A stretch of 64,000 bases of DNA from Alnus glutinosa (lineage: Eukaryota; Streptophyta; Magnoliopsida; Fagales; Betulaceae), in the NCBI RefSeq assembly GCF_958979055.1, contig NC_084893.1:4963071-5027070 (forward strand), in the 5' to 3' direction. This document shows positions 1 to 11,720 of this stretch, piece by piece. The notes below the pieces were generated by a model. The model was not told the origin of the DNA and ran no database searches. It was given only the letters and a program-made list of their open reading frames with translations. Made by a program: the position numbers and the translations under genes. The number at the start of each line of letters is the position of its first letter. The stretch's first letter is position 1.

Positions 1-495
1 TTGGCTCTCTCTCTTCATGCAACTTCTTTTATCTTAGAAGGGAATTCTCTTACAATTATTCTGGCTCTACAAAATCCAATAATTACATAAGATTGGCGTA
101 TTGCTTCAACCATATCTCACATCCATTCACTCATTTCACAAACAAATAACTGGTCAGCTAGTTATATTGACTGAAGTACAAACTTTTGTGTCCATCATGT
201 GACAAACTGAATTGCAACCGGACTTCATTCTGACTGCATTCATATCCGTTATACTTTATATGTATCGTCTCCTACGGTCCTACCTTTTTTGGAATCATCT
301 TTCATCTTTTCTAATTCCTTATTTCTTTTATCTTTTTGTCTTGTACTAAAAGAAAAAAGAAAAAAGAAAAAAAAATTCAGAGGACAAAACTAACCAAAAG
401 TCCCTTGAAGACCGATAGGCGATAGACACTCTGCAAAACTCAGTTCATTCTCCCTCTCTTTACTTCACCCTTTAGATTCTCTCTCTCTCTCAAGA
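1..495 (+). promoter_or_regulatory. RDR2 upstream region and 5' leader
   Basis: This is the sequence before the RDR2 start codon. It is AT-rich, with a purine run around 348-375 and pyrimidine-rich leader sequence from about 445, ending in a CT dinucleotide run at 479-490 just before the ATG at 496. CT-rich leaders are common in plant genes. A TATA-like stretch lies near 253-262, about 235 bp before the ATG, but no transcription start can be fixed. No other gene is visible. Confidence 0.4.
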
Positions 496-1026
496 ATGAC
501 AATGGGTGCGGCGGAGAGACCCACAGTTCGCGTCTCTAACATCCCTCAAACCGCGACGGCCCACGACCTCCTACACTTTCTCGAGTCCACCCTCGGACCG
601 GACTCAGTCTTCGCCGTGGAGATCGCCACCGAGCGCAAGAACTGGAAGTCCCGGGGCTTCGGTCGTGTCCAGTTCGCCACCCTCGAGGCCAGGTCCAAGG
701 CCCAGTCCCTCTCTCTAAGCTTCAAGTCCCAAACCCTTAGGCTTTCCGACACCTACGACGACATCGTCGTCCGCCCCGTGCACCCCAAGCGCCGCCTCGA
801 GAACTGCGTTCTGCATGTGGGTTTCATGGCGAGAGAGGGCTGCATGAGTGTTCTGGAGTCGTGGGAGGGCGTCAGGGTTTGGGTTATGCCCGAGAGAGGG
901 CGAGTGGAGTTCTGGGTGTGGCAGAGTGGCGAGTGTTATAAGGTGGAGGTTCTGTTTCAGGATGTTTTGGAGGCTGATAGGTGTTGTTTGGGAGGAACAG
1001 ATGTCAATGCGCTGCTTCTCAAGGTA

Positions 1027-1078
<52 letters not shown>

Positions 1079-4000
1079 GGGTTTGGTGTTTCTCGTAATA
1101 TGCTTGTATGAGTTGGATTTTTCTATAAGAAGGAAGCAGCTTATGCATTTTTTTTTTTAAAAAAAAAAAGTCATTTCTTTATTATGTTTTTAATGCCGAG
1201 GTAGATTGAGATTTGCTCGCAACTTTTGATTTTTGTTATGTTTGTTTGTTGGATTGAGTGCAGGAAAACGAATTTGCTAATAGGAAAGATAATCACTGAG
1301 CTAGATAGGGAATTCCTGGTAGTTGCTTTATCTTTTAATTGAATTATATTATCGGTAGTTGCGGTTGATATCTCTAGACAGTGTTTTCTTGCATATTCCA
1401 AATTAAAGTATTTTGTGGTGTCTCAAAGTAGTTGAGTTGTTGTCTTTGGTATGCTGATTTGGGTAATTTCCTGGAATTTTTGTTTCGTTTGGGGTTTTAT
1501 TGATCTTCTGAGTTGTATACTTGTATGCCGGGAATGAAGGTTTATAGTTTTGGAAACAGCAGGTGAATGAGCGAGAGGAGAGCACCTACCTTTTTACTCA
1601 TATAAATTATGCCTTTTGGCGCATTCCTTGACAAAAGTGATGTCTGTTGTTAGATTGATAATCAATGATAACTTGAGTTTGTGGTTTATTTTACAGTAAC
1701 TTAGTATCATAATCATTATTGGATTGTGATGTTAGGAGTCCTTCATACCCTTTTGAAGCCATATACGTGGTTCGGTTGAATGTAAGCACCGATATGGATG
1801 CTTACAGTTGCCTCCAAATGCTTGTGTCACAGTTCAGCACTGAGCAAATTATAAGATGATTGGGTGTGAATGCAGCTTATCCACCTTTGATTATTCCCTG
1901 CCCCTTTATTTTAAAGGGTTTACGAATCTTGGTTCTCGGAAAGGACATGATGGCATATTATCTTACTCATGGTTGGTCCTATATAGAGGGGAATGGCAAT
2001 ATATGACATTTTTAGCTAGCCTCAAAAAGTTTGGATAACATTAAATAATTTGAACTGAATTGAGTTAGTGTTGTCAACTAAAGTATAATTTTTGATGTTT
2101 TTGAGAGTAGAAGTAACGATTGGAAGTTATTTCTTTCCTTTAAAATAAGAGTTTCTGTAAGTTTTTCTTTATTATCGTCTAGATGAAAATTAATGCATCC
2201 CTTCCATTACCTGCAAGAAAAAGTGACAATCTGTTTTGAAGCCTCTTTTTCAGGCTAACTTGATATTTCCATAAAGGTAGATCCAATATTGATTTTGGGT
2301 AGAATTAAATAGTTGGTTAGAATTAGTCTTTATTTTTCACATTATATTGTTGGACTGCTACTTTTGGTTCTCCTTTGGTGATTAGTTATCATGATTTTCT
2401 TATTCTTTTTTTCCTACTAGCTAGGTTGCTTCTTTTGTATACGTCCTGCGTACCTAAAGTGTCTTACGCTTTTAATGATATTTCAATTACTTATTAAAAA
2501 AATAGTTGGTTAGAATTTGAGGAGAGCTGTATATATAATATTTAGTATCGTGGAGCTTTTGAATAAATAGAACACATTTCGCTGTATCACATCATCTATG
2601 AATTAGTAAAGGCTTAGTGAGTTTAGTAACATTCAGTTTCAACCTTAGGAGGCTTTATATTGGTAAAACGTTTATTAAAACTCCATAATGGAGTATGAAC
2701 AATGCTGGCCGTGTAAGGAACAGGACATTGTACTCTACCTTGTAATGTATTTGCTTGGGGTTGTAAAAGAGGGAAAAAGTGAGAGATGTGAAGTTTTTAG
2801 CATACTACACTTGGATAGAAGTGCCATTTTTAAGTAACTTTATCTATCTTCTGATATTATTTCTCTTGTTGATTGGTTTCTGGCTTTAGACCACTGTTTT
2901 TTATTTTTGTTATCTATCTTACTAATCTTTTCTCCCAGCTCAAGTATGGCCCGAGGATCTACCAAAAAGTTTCTGGACCTGGTATAACTTCAAAATTTAG
3001 TGCTGATCGGTACAATATCTTCAAGGAAGATCTTGACTATCTATGGGTTCGCACTACTGACTTTTCTGTTATGAAGTCAATTGGACAATCAACTTCATTT
3101 TGTTGGGAAATTGAAGGACTATCGGCTTCAGATATTTTTACAAGTTTCCCTCGCTTTAAAGAAGACATGAAGGATCTGATTTTAGAGGATGGGGAGGAAT
3201 TCTGTTCTACATCCGAGATAGTTCCACTTGTGAAATGTGAATTGGGCTCTAACTTAGCATATGAAATCTTTTTCCAACTCAATTCCCTTATTCATACCCA
3301 AAAAATTAGCCTTGCTGCAGCAGATTCTGACCTGGTTGAGACACTTGGCAGATTAAAGGTTGAAACTGCTCTTATGATCCTTAAGAAGTTGCACAAGCTA
3401 AATTCCACTTGTTATGATCCCGTGTCGTTTGTAAAGACTCAATTACATGTCCTAGGAAGAAACATTAAAAGCGTTCCCCCATCTTCCCATGAAAGGTTAG
3501 CAGATCATAATGTAATGAGTTGTCATAGAGCCCTAATTACCCCTTCAAAAATTTATTGCCTGGGTCCTGAGCTTGAAACTTCTAATTATGTCGTGAAGAA
3601 TTTTGCATCATATGCCTCAGACTTTATGAGAGTTACTTTTGTTGAAGAGGATTGGAGTAAGCTTCCGGTAAATGCCATTTCCACTAGTGTCCAGCGAGGT
3701 ATTTTTGCCAAACCTTTTAGAACTGGAATATATCATCGGATATTGTCTGTTCTTCGAGATGGGATTGTGATTGGGGCAAAAAGGTTTCAGTTTTTGGCTT
3801 TTTCGGCTAGTCAACTCCGATCAAATTCCGTTTGGATGTTTGCTTCTAATGAAAAAATAAAAGCAGAAGATATCAGAGAATGGATGGGGTGCTTCAATAA
3901 GATTCGTAGTGTCTCCAAATGTGCAGCAAGGATGGGCCAGTTGTTCAGTTCCTCTTACCAAACTTTTGTCGTCCCTGAACAAGATATAGAGATTATTCCT

Positions 4001-6631
4001 GATGTTGAAGTAACCTCTGATGGTTTTGACTACTGCTTCTCAGATGGCATTGGAAAAATTTCTCTGACTTTTGCTATGCAGGTTGCTCAGAAATGTGGGT
4101 TAAATCAGACTCCTTCAGCATTTCAAATTCGATTTGGTGGATACAAAGGTGTCGTTGCTGTTGACCGTAATTCCTTTCGGAAGCTATCTCTGCGTAGTAG
4201 TATGCTTAAATTTGAATCAGAAAACAGGATGCTTAATGTCACTAAATGGAGTGATTCAATGCCTTGCTATTTGAATCGAGAAATTATTTCCCTCTTGTCT
4301 ACCTTGGGAGTGGAGGACGAAGTATTTGAGGCAATGCAACAGGAACAATTGTGTCTGCTTCGCAAAATGCTGACAAGTAGAGAGGCAGCTTTAAATGTCT
4401 TAGAGAGCTTGAATGGATCAAATTCTAGAAACATTCTGGTAAAAATGCTGCTTCAGGGTTATGAGCCAAATCAGGAACCTTACCTCTTGATGATGCTTCA
4501 AGCACATTACGAGAACCTGTTGTCTGATTTGAAAAGTAGATGTCGAATATTTGTCCCAAAGGGCCGGATCCTGATAGGTTGCATGGATGAAACTGGCATT
4601 TTAAACTACGGCCAAGTTTATGCCCGTGTCACCATGACAAAAGCAGAACTACAATCGTTGGATCAGAGTTTCTTCCACAAGGTGGATGAGACAACACGTG
4701 TAATAGTAGGGAAGGTGGTTGTAACCAAAAATCCTTGTCTTCACCCAGGAGACATCAGAGTCCTTGAGGCTATCTATGACGTGGAATTGGAGGAGAAGGG
4801 TCTGGTGGATTGCCTTGTCTTTCCTCAGAAAGGAGAACGGTATAAATCAAAAGTCTAGATTTTTTATTTATTTACATTTATGGATTGGAGTCGACTATTA
4901 TTTCTTCATGAGATATGGTATGCGAGGTACAATTATGAGAACCATTGCATGCTTTACCTATCCTTCCCTGCAACGATTTGACAATGTCATGAAAAATACT
5001 CCTTCTAATTTTTCCATGTTAAGTGCTCCATCCTATAGTATTTAGGTTATCAGATTGTTATGAATCACCATAATCAGGTTGATAGGTTATGGTTCCCGCC
5101 TATGAACCGTAGAGATTATATTGGGGCTCATCTGCATCTTTTAACTTGAGAGAGTCAATTTCAAACTATGGATATGTTATTAAGGACTTTAGTTTTGATG
5201 GACAATTTATATTCCTCATGAATTTCTCCCTTGTTTATTATTACTTTTAGCCAAACCAATTTAATCACTTCAGGTTTTGCTGGGTTGACCTGAATTTACT
5301 ACTCGTTTTCTTCATTTCTTTTTCCTTGGCGATGCGTATAGTTTTGATGCCATCAGTCATTGCAATAACTTTGTGTCATATACCTTCTTACAGGAGCAGT
5401 CTGCCTAGTATCCTGGTTAGGAAGTTACTCATGAAGCTCACTTTCCCCTGCCAGGAAATGCAAATTTTTATTCCATTTCTGTCTAACCACTTACCTGCAC
5501 AGAACATCTCTTTCTGTTTAAATTTCCTAGCTACACTGGACATATCGTTTCCTGCAACAATGTTTTCCTAGTTCTTTTAGTTCTTAAATAGATAGTACTT
5601 GTGGCTAAGAATTTGAGTCTGCAGGCCGCATGCAAATGAATGCTCTGGTGGTGATCTTGATGGAGACCAATTTTTCATCAGTTGGGACAAAGATCTCATC
5701 CCATGTCAAACTGATCCCCCAATGGACTACACAGGGCGAAGACCTCGTATAAAGGATCATGATGTGAGCTTAGAGGTAGATTTTCTAAACTAAAGTTTTA
5801 CCCTATAGAGTTGGAATTGAATTTTCATCATATATTTTCACTTAATTGTTTTTCTCATTGGTCTGGGAAAAATTGCAGGAAATTCAAAAGTTTTTTGTTG
5901 ATTACATGATCAATGATACTTTGGGCGCCATCTCTACCGCACATCTAGTTCATGGCGACCGTGAGCCAGATAAAGCTCGGAGCCAAAAATGTCTAGAGTT
6001 GGCAAACCTTCACTCCATGGCTGTTGACTTTGCAAAAACCGGTGCACCAGCTGAAATGCCCAGGTTCTTGAAACCAAAGGAGTTTCCAGATTTCATGGAG
6101 AGGGTAGGCAAACCCATGTATACCTCCAACGGGGTATTGGGGAAACTCTACCGTGCAACAGTTGACTCAACAATGCAAGAGAAGTCAAACTTGGTTTTGG
6201 ATAAGACTTACGATTATGATCTTGAAGTGGATGGTTTCCAGACCTTCCTTGAAATTGCAGAAAGTCACAAAGACCTTTATGTAGAGAAACTGGGTACCTT
6301 AATGATATATTATAGAGCCGAGAGTGAAGATGAGATTCTAACGGGTAATCTGCGGAGCCGTGAAGCATATTTGCAGCGTGATAACAGGAGATATGGTGAT
6401 ATGAAGGATAGAATTTTGCTGTCAGTGAAGAGCTTACAAAATGAAGCCAAAGAATGGTTTGAAAGTAGCTGCCAAAGGCATGAACGTCAACGGTTGGCCT
6501 CGGCTTGGTATCATGTAACCTACCACCCAACTAATTGCCAGGAAAGCTTTCGTTGCTTGAGCTTTCCATGGATCGTAGGTGATATTTTGCTGAACATAAA
6601 ATCTGTAAATAGCAGAAAAGTTCGCCCATGA
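496..6631 (+). CDS. RDR2: RNA-dependent RNA polymerase 2 (RDR2)
   Basis: Four exons: 496-1023, 2939-4839, 5625-5775 and 5879-6631, all GT-AG and in phase, giving 1,110 aa (Arabidopsis RDR2 is about 1,130). The N-terminus has an RRM-like fold (about residues 9-65, SNIPQTATAHDLL region). The large RdRP domain follows, and the catalytic DLDGD motif is at 820-824, preceded by CSGG. The alignment I recall with RDR2 runs from end to end, including CMDE.GILNYGQVY and FPWIVGDILLNIK at the C-terminus, so RDR2 is preferred over RDR1 or RDR6. RDR2 copies Pol IV transcripts into double-stranded RNA for 24-nt siRNAs and RNA-directed DNA methylation in the nucleus. The ATG at 496 is followed by a second in-frame ATG at 502; either could be used. 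I see no frameshift or internal stop, so the gene looks functional. Intron 1 is long (1.9 kb) and carries a retroelement tail. Confidence 0.95.
1032..1074 (+). repeat. Poly-T tract of 43 bases
   Basis: An uninterrupted run of T begins eight bases after the RDR2 exon 1 donor site. Its length may be imprecise in the assembly. It could be the tail of a reverse-oriented retroinsertion or simple slippage expansion. Confidence 0.85.
2308..2517 (+). mobile_element. 5'-truncated LINE (L1-type) tail with target-site duplication
   Basis: The 17-bp sequence AATAGTTGGTTAGAATT occurs at 2308-2324 and again at 2501-2517. Between them lies about 175 bp ending in a 3' tail (TTTTAATGATATTTCAATTA, then TTATTAAAA) typical of plant L1 elements. 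The element is in RDR2 intron 1, same strand as the gene. No coding part of the LINE remains. Confidence 0.8.
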
Positions 6632-6730
6632 GAAGATGTTGTATGTAGCCAATTTGTCTGGAAGACCCAATCATATTGTACCCATTGGATGATATTAGAG
6701 CTTTTTGGCCAAGCTCTACAGACAAAAGCT

Positions 6731-6840
6731 CCCTCTCTCTCTAGAATAACATTGTGCGTGGTGGAGAGACCCACAGTTCGGGTGTCAAATATCCCTCAAA
6801 CAGCAACAGCTAATGACCTCCTCTCGGCCCGGACTCACGG
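6731..6840 (+). pseudogene. RDR2 exon 1 fragment, relic copy A
   Basis: About 110 bp resembles RDR2 from the CT-rich leader (479) through codon 33, including GGAGAGACCCACAGTTCG and CCCTCAAAC.GC.AC.GC. Both start codons are destroyed: the first ATG reads ATA, and the second also differs. A stretch is missing before TCGGCCCGGACTC. It lies about 100 bp after the RDR2 stop on the same strand, so it is probably inside or next to the RDR2 3' UTR. It has no coding capacity. Confidence 0.85.
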
Positions 6841-6848
6841 CGATAAAA

Positions 6849-6979
6849 ATGGGTGTGGCAGAGAGACCCACCTACAGTTCGGGTGTCAAACATGTCTCAA
6901 ACAGCGACAGCCCATGACCTCCTACACTTCCTCGAGTCTGACTCTCGGCCCGGACTCGACCTTTTGCTGTGGAGAACAG
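6849..6979 (+). pseudogene. RDR2 exon 1 fragment, relic copy B
   Basis: This second copy starts at an ATG matching RDR2's second ATG (502) and continues to the GTGGAGA at about RDR2 codon 43. It retains CCCATGACCTCCTACACTTC and the segment copy A lacks. A 4-bp insertion after GAGACCCAC shifts the frame, and a stop follows after 22 codons. It is closer to the parent than copy A, so the two are independent or sequential duplicates in direct orientation. Confidence 0.88.
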
Positions 6980-8977
6980 TAGGGTTCACATATTCCATTG
7001 TAGGCGGGGATCCCGTGCAATAGAACTGTCTTTTTTTGTAGGTAGGCTGCTTGAGAGGTGGGATTTGGACAGGCTTTCACATGGGCTGCCCTGCAGAGGA
7101 TGAGGATCCTTCCACTGCCATGTACATCATTGAAAAATTATGCGATTTTTTTGTATTGTTTTTTTTACTTTTCTCAAAATTACAAATACCGAGAAAAAGA
7201 AAAAAATTATGCATCTTTTTAGTCCTAAAAGAATTCAAATCCAAAATTAGCCAAACGTAATTCCTTAAAAAAATTGAAAAAAAAAATATACAAAATATTG
7301 ATGCATCCAAACATCCCATTATAAATTACTTGAAAATGAAGGGACCTGAGGAAGCGTCCAAATATCCACATCTGCATTTTTGTCACCAACAAGCAATAGC
7401 TTTTTCAATGATACGCCATTAGACAACTACTAGGCCTTCATCATCTTTCTTACCAAACAAGGAATTCAAACTATAATTGAGTATTTAATAAGCTTAATAA
7501 ACCCCATTAATTTATCCCCAGAAGATACTCCCTCGCTTCACAGCTCAGAATTATTTGTAAACTGCAAAGAAAAGTTGTCTTCTACCTGGAATCTGGATGA
7601 ATAATAAAAAAAAACAACTTTATCCTACGCACTTCCCCTTCACCATCCACCCACTTTTAAAAAGACCATCATCATCATCATCAACAAAAATAAAGTTTCA
7701 AACACGATATCTACAAGAATATATATTTTAATAACAAAGGTATGTGACAATACAATGTTGCTGTGTCGAATTTCCATAAGCACCTCACGTAATGTATGTT
7801 GAGAGTTCCAATTTCCAAATCTCATTTGCATAATAATCCTCTCCAAGTCAATCCCAAACTCCAGTATAAATCCGATCGTTGTTCGGCAGATGGGAAACAA
7901 ATAACTTATTTCATTTTTTTTAAAAAAAAAAACAAAAAAACAACTTTACATAATCTGGAATTATTTCACCACTGTCTTCTCTGGCATTACCGCCGTCTCC
8001 TCCATTGGGTGCTACTGATTTTCGGGTTTTGAGTTGTATATCTATCGTTTTCTTGAGGTATTAGTGCCCCTACTAATATTTGTTGTTGGTTCTCATGTTT
8101 AAATTCGAATTTCTCCCTTTTCCGATTCGGTTGGGATTCAGGTTTATTATCCTAAATGAGATATCATTTCGGTTGTGTTTTTTCTTCTTAGAGTCTCCAA
8201 TTCTTTTTGAAAAATTGGTCATGAACTAAATTTCACGGAGTTTTTTTACTCCCTATAATTTTATCTATCATTTTGGGCCGCATGCTTCTCTAATTACACT
8301 CTTACTCGACTTTCACCTATCTCGGTCTCATCTGGTGGAGTGAAGTGTTAATTGTCTGTTTAGTTTTGACATTTCAGTTGAGTTGCTTGAATTTTGTTTA
8401 TGGTTTGATTGTAATTATTTCTCATCTACTTTAAGAAAATCATTCATCTTTCTTTCAACATATCTTCCTTTTTATTCGACAAAGGAAGATAAGATTTCAC
8501 TTTTCCATCGTCCTAACTTTTCGTCCCTCCTACCAAACGAGAACAAGTACAGTAGAAAGTCAATTTTTATCCTCGGAGGACACGTCAGATATTCTCACTT
8601 TCTTTTTAATATTAATTACAAGTGATGTAACGTCATTCTTCCGTTTCAATAAATAAATTAAAAAAAAAAAATTAACAATATTATTATTTTTTAGAAACGT
8701 ACGCTTTTGTATAAATTATAATAAGACTATTTATTCTGAAATCTGAATATGGCAATCAAGACTATCAAGTATATAAGTAAATAGCATTTTATTTTCACTA
8801 AACATTTTTATACACTATCCAACCTCACAACTCACAGACAAAAAAATTAATAAATAAATACCTAAATACTATCCACTTTCGAAAGCCATAATATATATAT
8901 TTTTTTTTAAAAAAAAAACGAGTTGGCGCCGCCACGCCAACGTCCAGCAGTCAACGCGCCAGCTCATCCGGCTATAA
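6980..8977. other. Spacer between RDR2 relics and the minus-strand gene
   Basis: AT-rich sequence with no supported gene. It lies between the 3' ends of two convergent genes and probably holds both terminators. Short homopolymers and a TCA/ATC microsatellite around 7667-7685 are visible. I see no transposon ends I would defend. Confidence 0.5.
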
Positions 8978-9487
8978 TTAGCCAACCACCGCCACGTCCC
9001 TACTGGAGTCCAAAGCCGACAACGACGATTTCATTGGCACGTGACTCGGAGCCGAAACGTACCGGCTCGAGAAGTTCCGGAACAAGGGGTAATCGTCGTC
9101 GGCGTCGAAATCACCGTTCTGCCCCGGTCCCTCGTCGAAGTTCAGTGCGTAACTCAGAGGATCGTATTGGAATTTCCCTCCATGCCGACCCGCAGCACTG
9201 CCGCCTCCGCTCCGGCTCCGGTTGAACCGCCGGATGAAGGTCTTCCATCTCGGACCGGCGACGATCTCGGACACTTCTCGGAGTTTCTTGAGGGCAACAA
9301 GGCCTCGGAACCACCACCTGTCCTCGCCGACCTGGTTCGATCGTACCCGCTGCCACCAGGGCAATCCGCCATCGGAGGATCGACGGGAGCCAAAGCAGGG
9401 GAAGCAGAAGCAGCAACGCTTGTTGGCCACGAGAGCGTTGGTTCGATCTTCGCCGCACGATTCGGGGTCCGATATATCAATAGCCAT
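8978..9487 (-). CDS. Conserved plant protein of unknown function, single exon
   Basis: 169 aa from the ATG at 9485-9487 (minus strand), single exon, clearly more GC-rich than its flanks. Seen in the protein: an acidic N-terminus, a cysteine cluster (CCFCFPCFG, residues about 25-33), tryptophans around 44-60, a basic block PRWKTFIRRFNRSR (about 79-92), then KFQYDPLSYALNFDEG (about 105-120) and a Ser-rich tail with FSSRYVSAP. I recall this WKTFIRRF plus FQYDPLSYALNFD layout from uncharacterised plant proteins, but I cannot attach a function. There is no signal peptide or transmembrane segment. The antisense frames here are shadows created by the high GC. Its 3' end converges on RDR2. Confidence 0.8.
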   Translation of the reverse strand: MAIDISDPESCGEDRTNALVANKRCCFCFPCFGSRRSSDGGLPWWQRVRSNQVGEDRWWFRGLVALKKLREVSEIVAGPRWKTFIRRFNRSRSGGGSAAGRHGGKFQYDPLSYALNFDEGPGQNGDFDADDDYPLFRNFSSRYVSAPSHVPMKSSLSALDSSRDVAVVG

Positions 9488-9720
9488 AATTCATAAACCC
9501 CAACTCTCTCTCTCTCTCTCTCCCTCTCTTACTCTCAGTCTCAGAAACAGAGAGATTAGGTTTATATGGGGATGGAGGAAAGTTGCTCGTAACGGAAAAT
9601 GGAGTGACCGGGAAGTGCCGGTGGAGAGGGATTTTTGGTTAACGGTGGGGCTACTGGGGCTGAAAACCCACCGGGAGTTCCCGGTGATTCAAGCTTATCT
9701 GTAATCTGTGTATATAATAG
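9488..9720 (-). promoter_or_regulatory. Leader and TATA-like box of the minus-strand unknown gene
   Basis: Upstream of the ATG the leader is GA/CT-rich (9501-9530). A TATA-like element reads CTATTATATAC on the minus strand at about 9710-9720, about 225 bp before the ATG. That would give a leader of roughly 190 nt. The position is an inference from sequence alone. Confidence 0.4.
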
Positions 9721-10970
9721 GACGATTAAGAGGAAAGGGTGTCTTTAGTAATTTCGGATTAGGAATTTGGAGCCGTTGTGGTGGGTGATGATTGGGTGAT
9801 TTGGGGGTGGACCTGGTCAATCAGAGAGAGAGAGTGAAGCGTGGGGCCCGGCTAAAGGCGTAATCACAAAGAACTTCGGTTGGGTCTACCGTCTACCTAT
9901 TTAGAATGGTAGGGTCCACATATTCTTTGATCAGGAATATGACAGGGCTGCTACCCACTGATCGACGCGGTGGGGGCATTTCCTTTTATTCTTTATATTT
10001 ACTTTAAAAAAATTATATTTTAATCTTATAATTATTTCGTACTGATGATATGGTACAAAGATATGATTACAACTCTTCTACTATACAATTCAAACACCAT
10101 TTTTAAGAAAAAAAATAAAATAACCATAGAATATGTAAGACTTATAATTAAAAAAAAAAAAACAAATCCAATAAGTTAGTTTAAAAAAAATAAAAAGAGA
10201 ATTATATAACTATAAACGTACCATATCTTTATGATATAATAGTCCTAACCAATCACTGATTTATTCTTTTAATAAAAATTGAAGAGACTGCCCACCATTA
10301 TAAAATATTTATGAAGTAAAAATGTAGTTTCTAGGATTATAAAATATGTATGTGTGTGTGAGAGAGAGAGAGATAGAGAGAGAAATGTTATAAACTATAT
10401 TTTTATCACACTTTTGTTTCATTTTGCTGATGTGGCAATGTCAGTCTGTCAATTAGCCTTAGAATCGGATATAAATTTTCAACAAACCTGTCTAATAGGC
10501 TGTCAAGTGCCCCATGTGCCTCTCACATGGTTTTTTTAAGGACATAAATTTGCTGCAAATTAGTTTATAGCTAATTCCTATAAACTAGTCTAATAAAGTG
10601 ACATGTGTCCCTTAGCATGTGAGAAGCACGTGTTTTTTTAATAACATTAATAAGAAAATATGTGCTTCTTACTTGCTTTCGGAACACATGTCACTTTACT
10701 TTATTAGACTGATTTGGATGAATATGTATTCTCTCAAACTATCACCCAATTGTCAATGTCTCCCCAAAACTTTAGATTGTGTTAATGTCCGCCTCAACTA
10801 CAAAAAATTATCAATGTTCCTCAACGACAAAAACACCCTTAATAATAAAAAAAAAATCTATAACTCGGAGTGAAAATACGAGTGGATAATAACTGCCCGC
10901 ATCCACTATTCGCACATACAGATGCGGTTAATAACCAATATCTGCATAATCTGATTAAAAGGGGAAAGAG
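9721..10970. other. AT-rich spacer with inverted repeats, no gene
   Basis: No supported reading frame. Segments around 10570-10720 contain inverted copies of a TCTAATAAAGTGACATGTG-like sequence, suggesting a small fold-back element. A GA run lies at 10358-10382. Confidence 0.45.
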
Positions 10971-10971
10971 A

Positions 10972-11114
10972 TTTCTTTGTTTGAAATAGTATGACATGTG
11001 AAAGTTTGGCAAAAGGAAAATGACTCCATAAAAGAATGTGATCTTTCTTTGTTTGAAATAGTATGTCATGTGAAAGTTTGGCAAAGGAAAATGAATCCAA
11101 GAAAGTATGTGATC
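10972..11114. repeat. Tandem duplication, two units of 71-72 bp
   Basis: Unit 1 (10972-11043) and unit 2 (11044-11114) both start TTTCTTTGTTTGAAATAGTA and end TGTGATC. They differ by a few substitutions and small indels. No function is evident. Confidence 0.9.
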
Positions 11115-11309
11115 AATTGCACATCAAACTAACTCAAACATGTGATCGGCTTGGTTGATTGTTGGGTTGTTACTTGTTACAGAAGAAGTTGTAGGCCCTT
11201 TCTCATTAGGTAGACCCACGAATATGCTTTTGCCATTTGAATGGACCCAACTGAGCATTGTCACGAGTTGATTTTCAATTATATATGATATGTTTTAGGG
11301 AAAATATTC

Positions 11310-11720
11310 CAAAATTTGTTTCTACTTTTTTTACTTTAGCAGTTTAGATCTAAGTTTTTAATTTGATCAAATTTAATACTTTGAGTTTGTTAAGATTTTA
11401 AATGTAATACCTCTAACCATTTTTCTCTCAAATAAACACCAAAAATAACATAAAAAGACTATTATATCTTTCTCATTAATATATATATATATATATATCA
11501 AAGAGGTAGCCCGAGAGTGGCTGAGGGGGCGGCTCACAGCCACACCCCACCGGCTGTCGGGAGGCTAATCTTTCATATATTTTTGTTATTTATTTGAGAG
11601 AAAAATGCCTAGAGGTATTACATTTTTAAATTCATGTATTGAATTGATCAAATTGAAAATTCAGGTTTAAAACCCAAAATTCAAAAAAAAAAAAAAAAAA
11701 AAAATACAGATAAGTACTGA
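11310..11720. mobile_element. Fold-back (MITE-like) element with arms of about 120-150 bp
   Basis: The left arm (about 11340-11460) and right arm (about 11575-11695) are reverse complements over AATGTAATACCTCTA and TTTTTCTCTCAAATAAA and the flanking TTTGATCAA. The centre has an AT microsatellite (11479-11499) and a GC-rich block (GTGGCTGAGGGGGCGGCTCA). I found no convincing target-site duplication, so exact ends are unsure. Confidence 0.7.

Noticed and set aside
6849-6982. Possible second RDR gene start after RDR2
   Set aside because: Frameshifted and stopped after 22 codons, and no RDR exons follow.
9041-9496. Plus-strand 151-residue frame opposite the unknown protein
   Set aside because: The minus-strand frame has an ATG, a leader and recognisable conserved blocks; the plus frame is its shadow.
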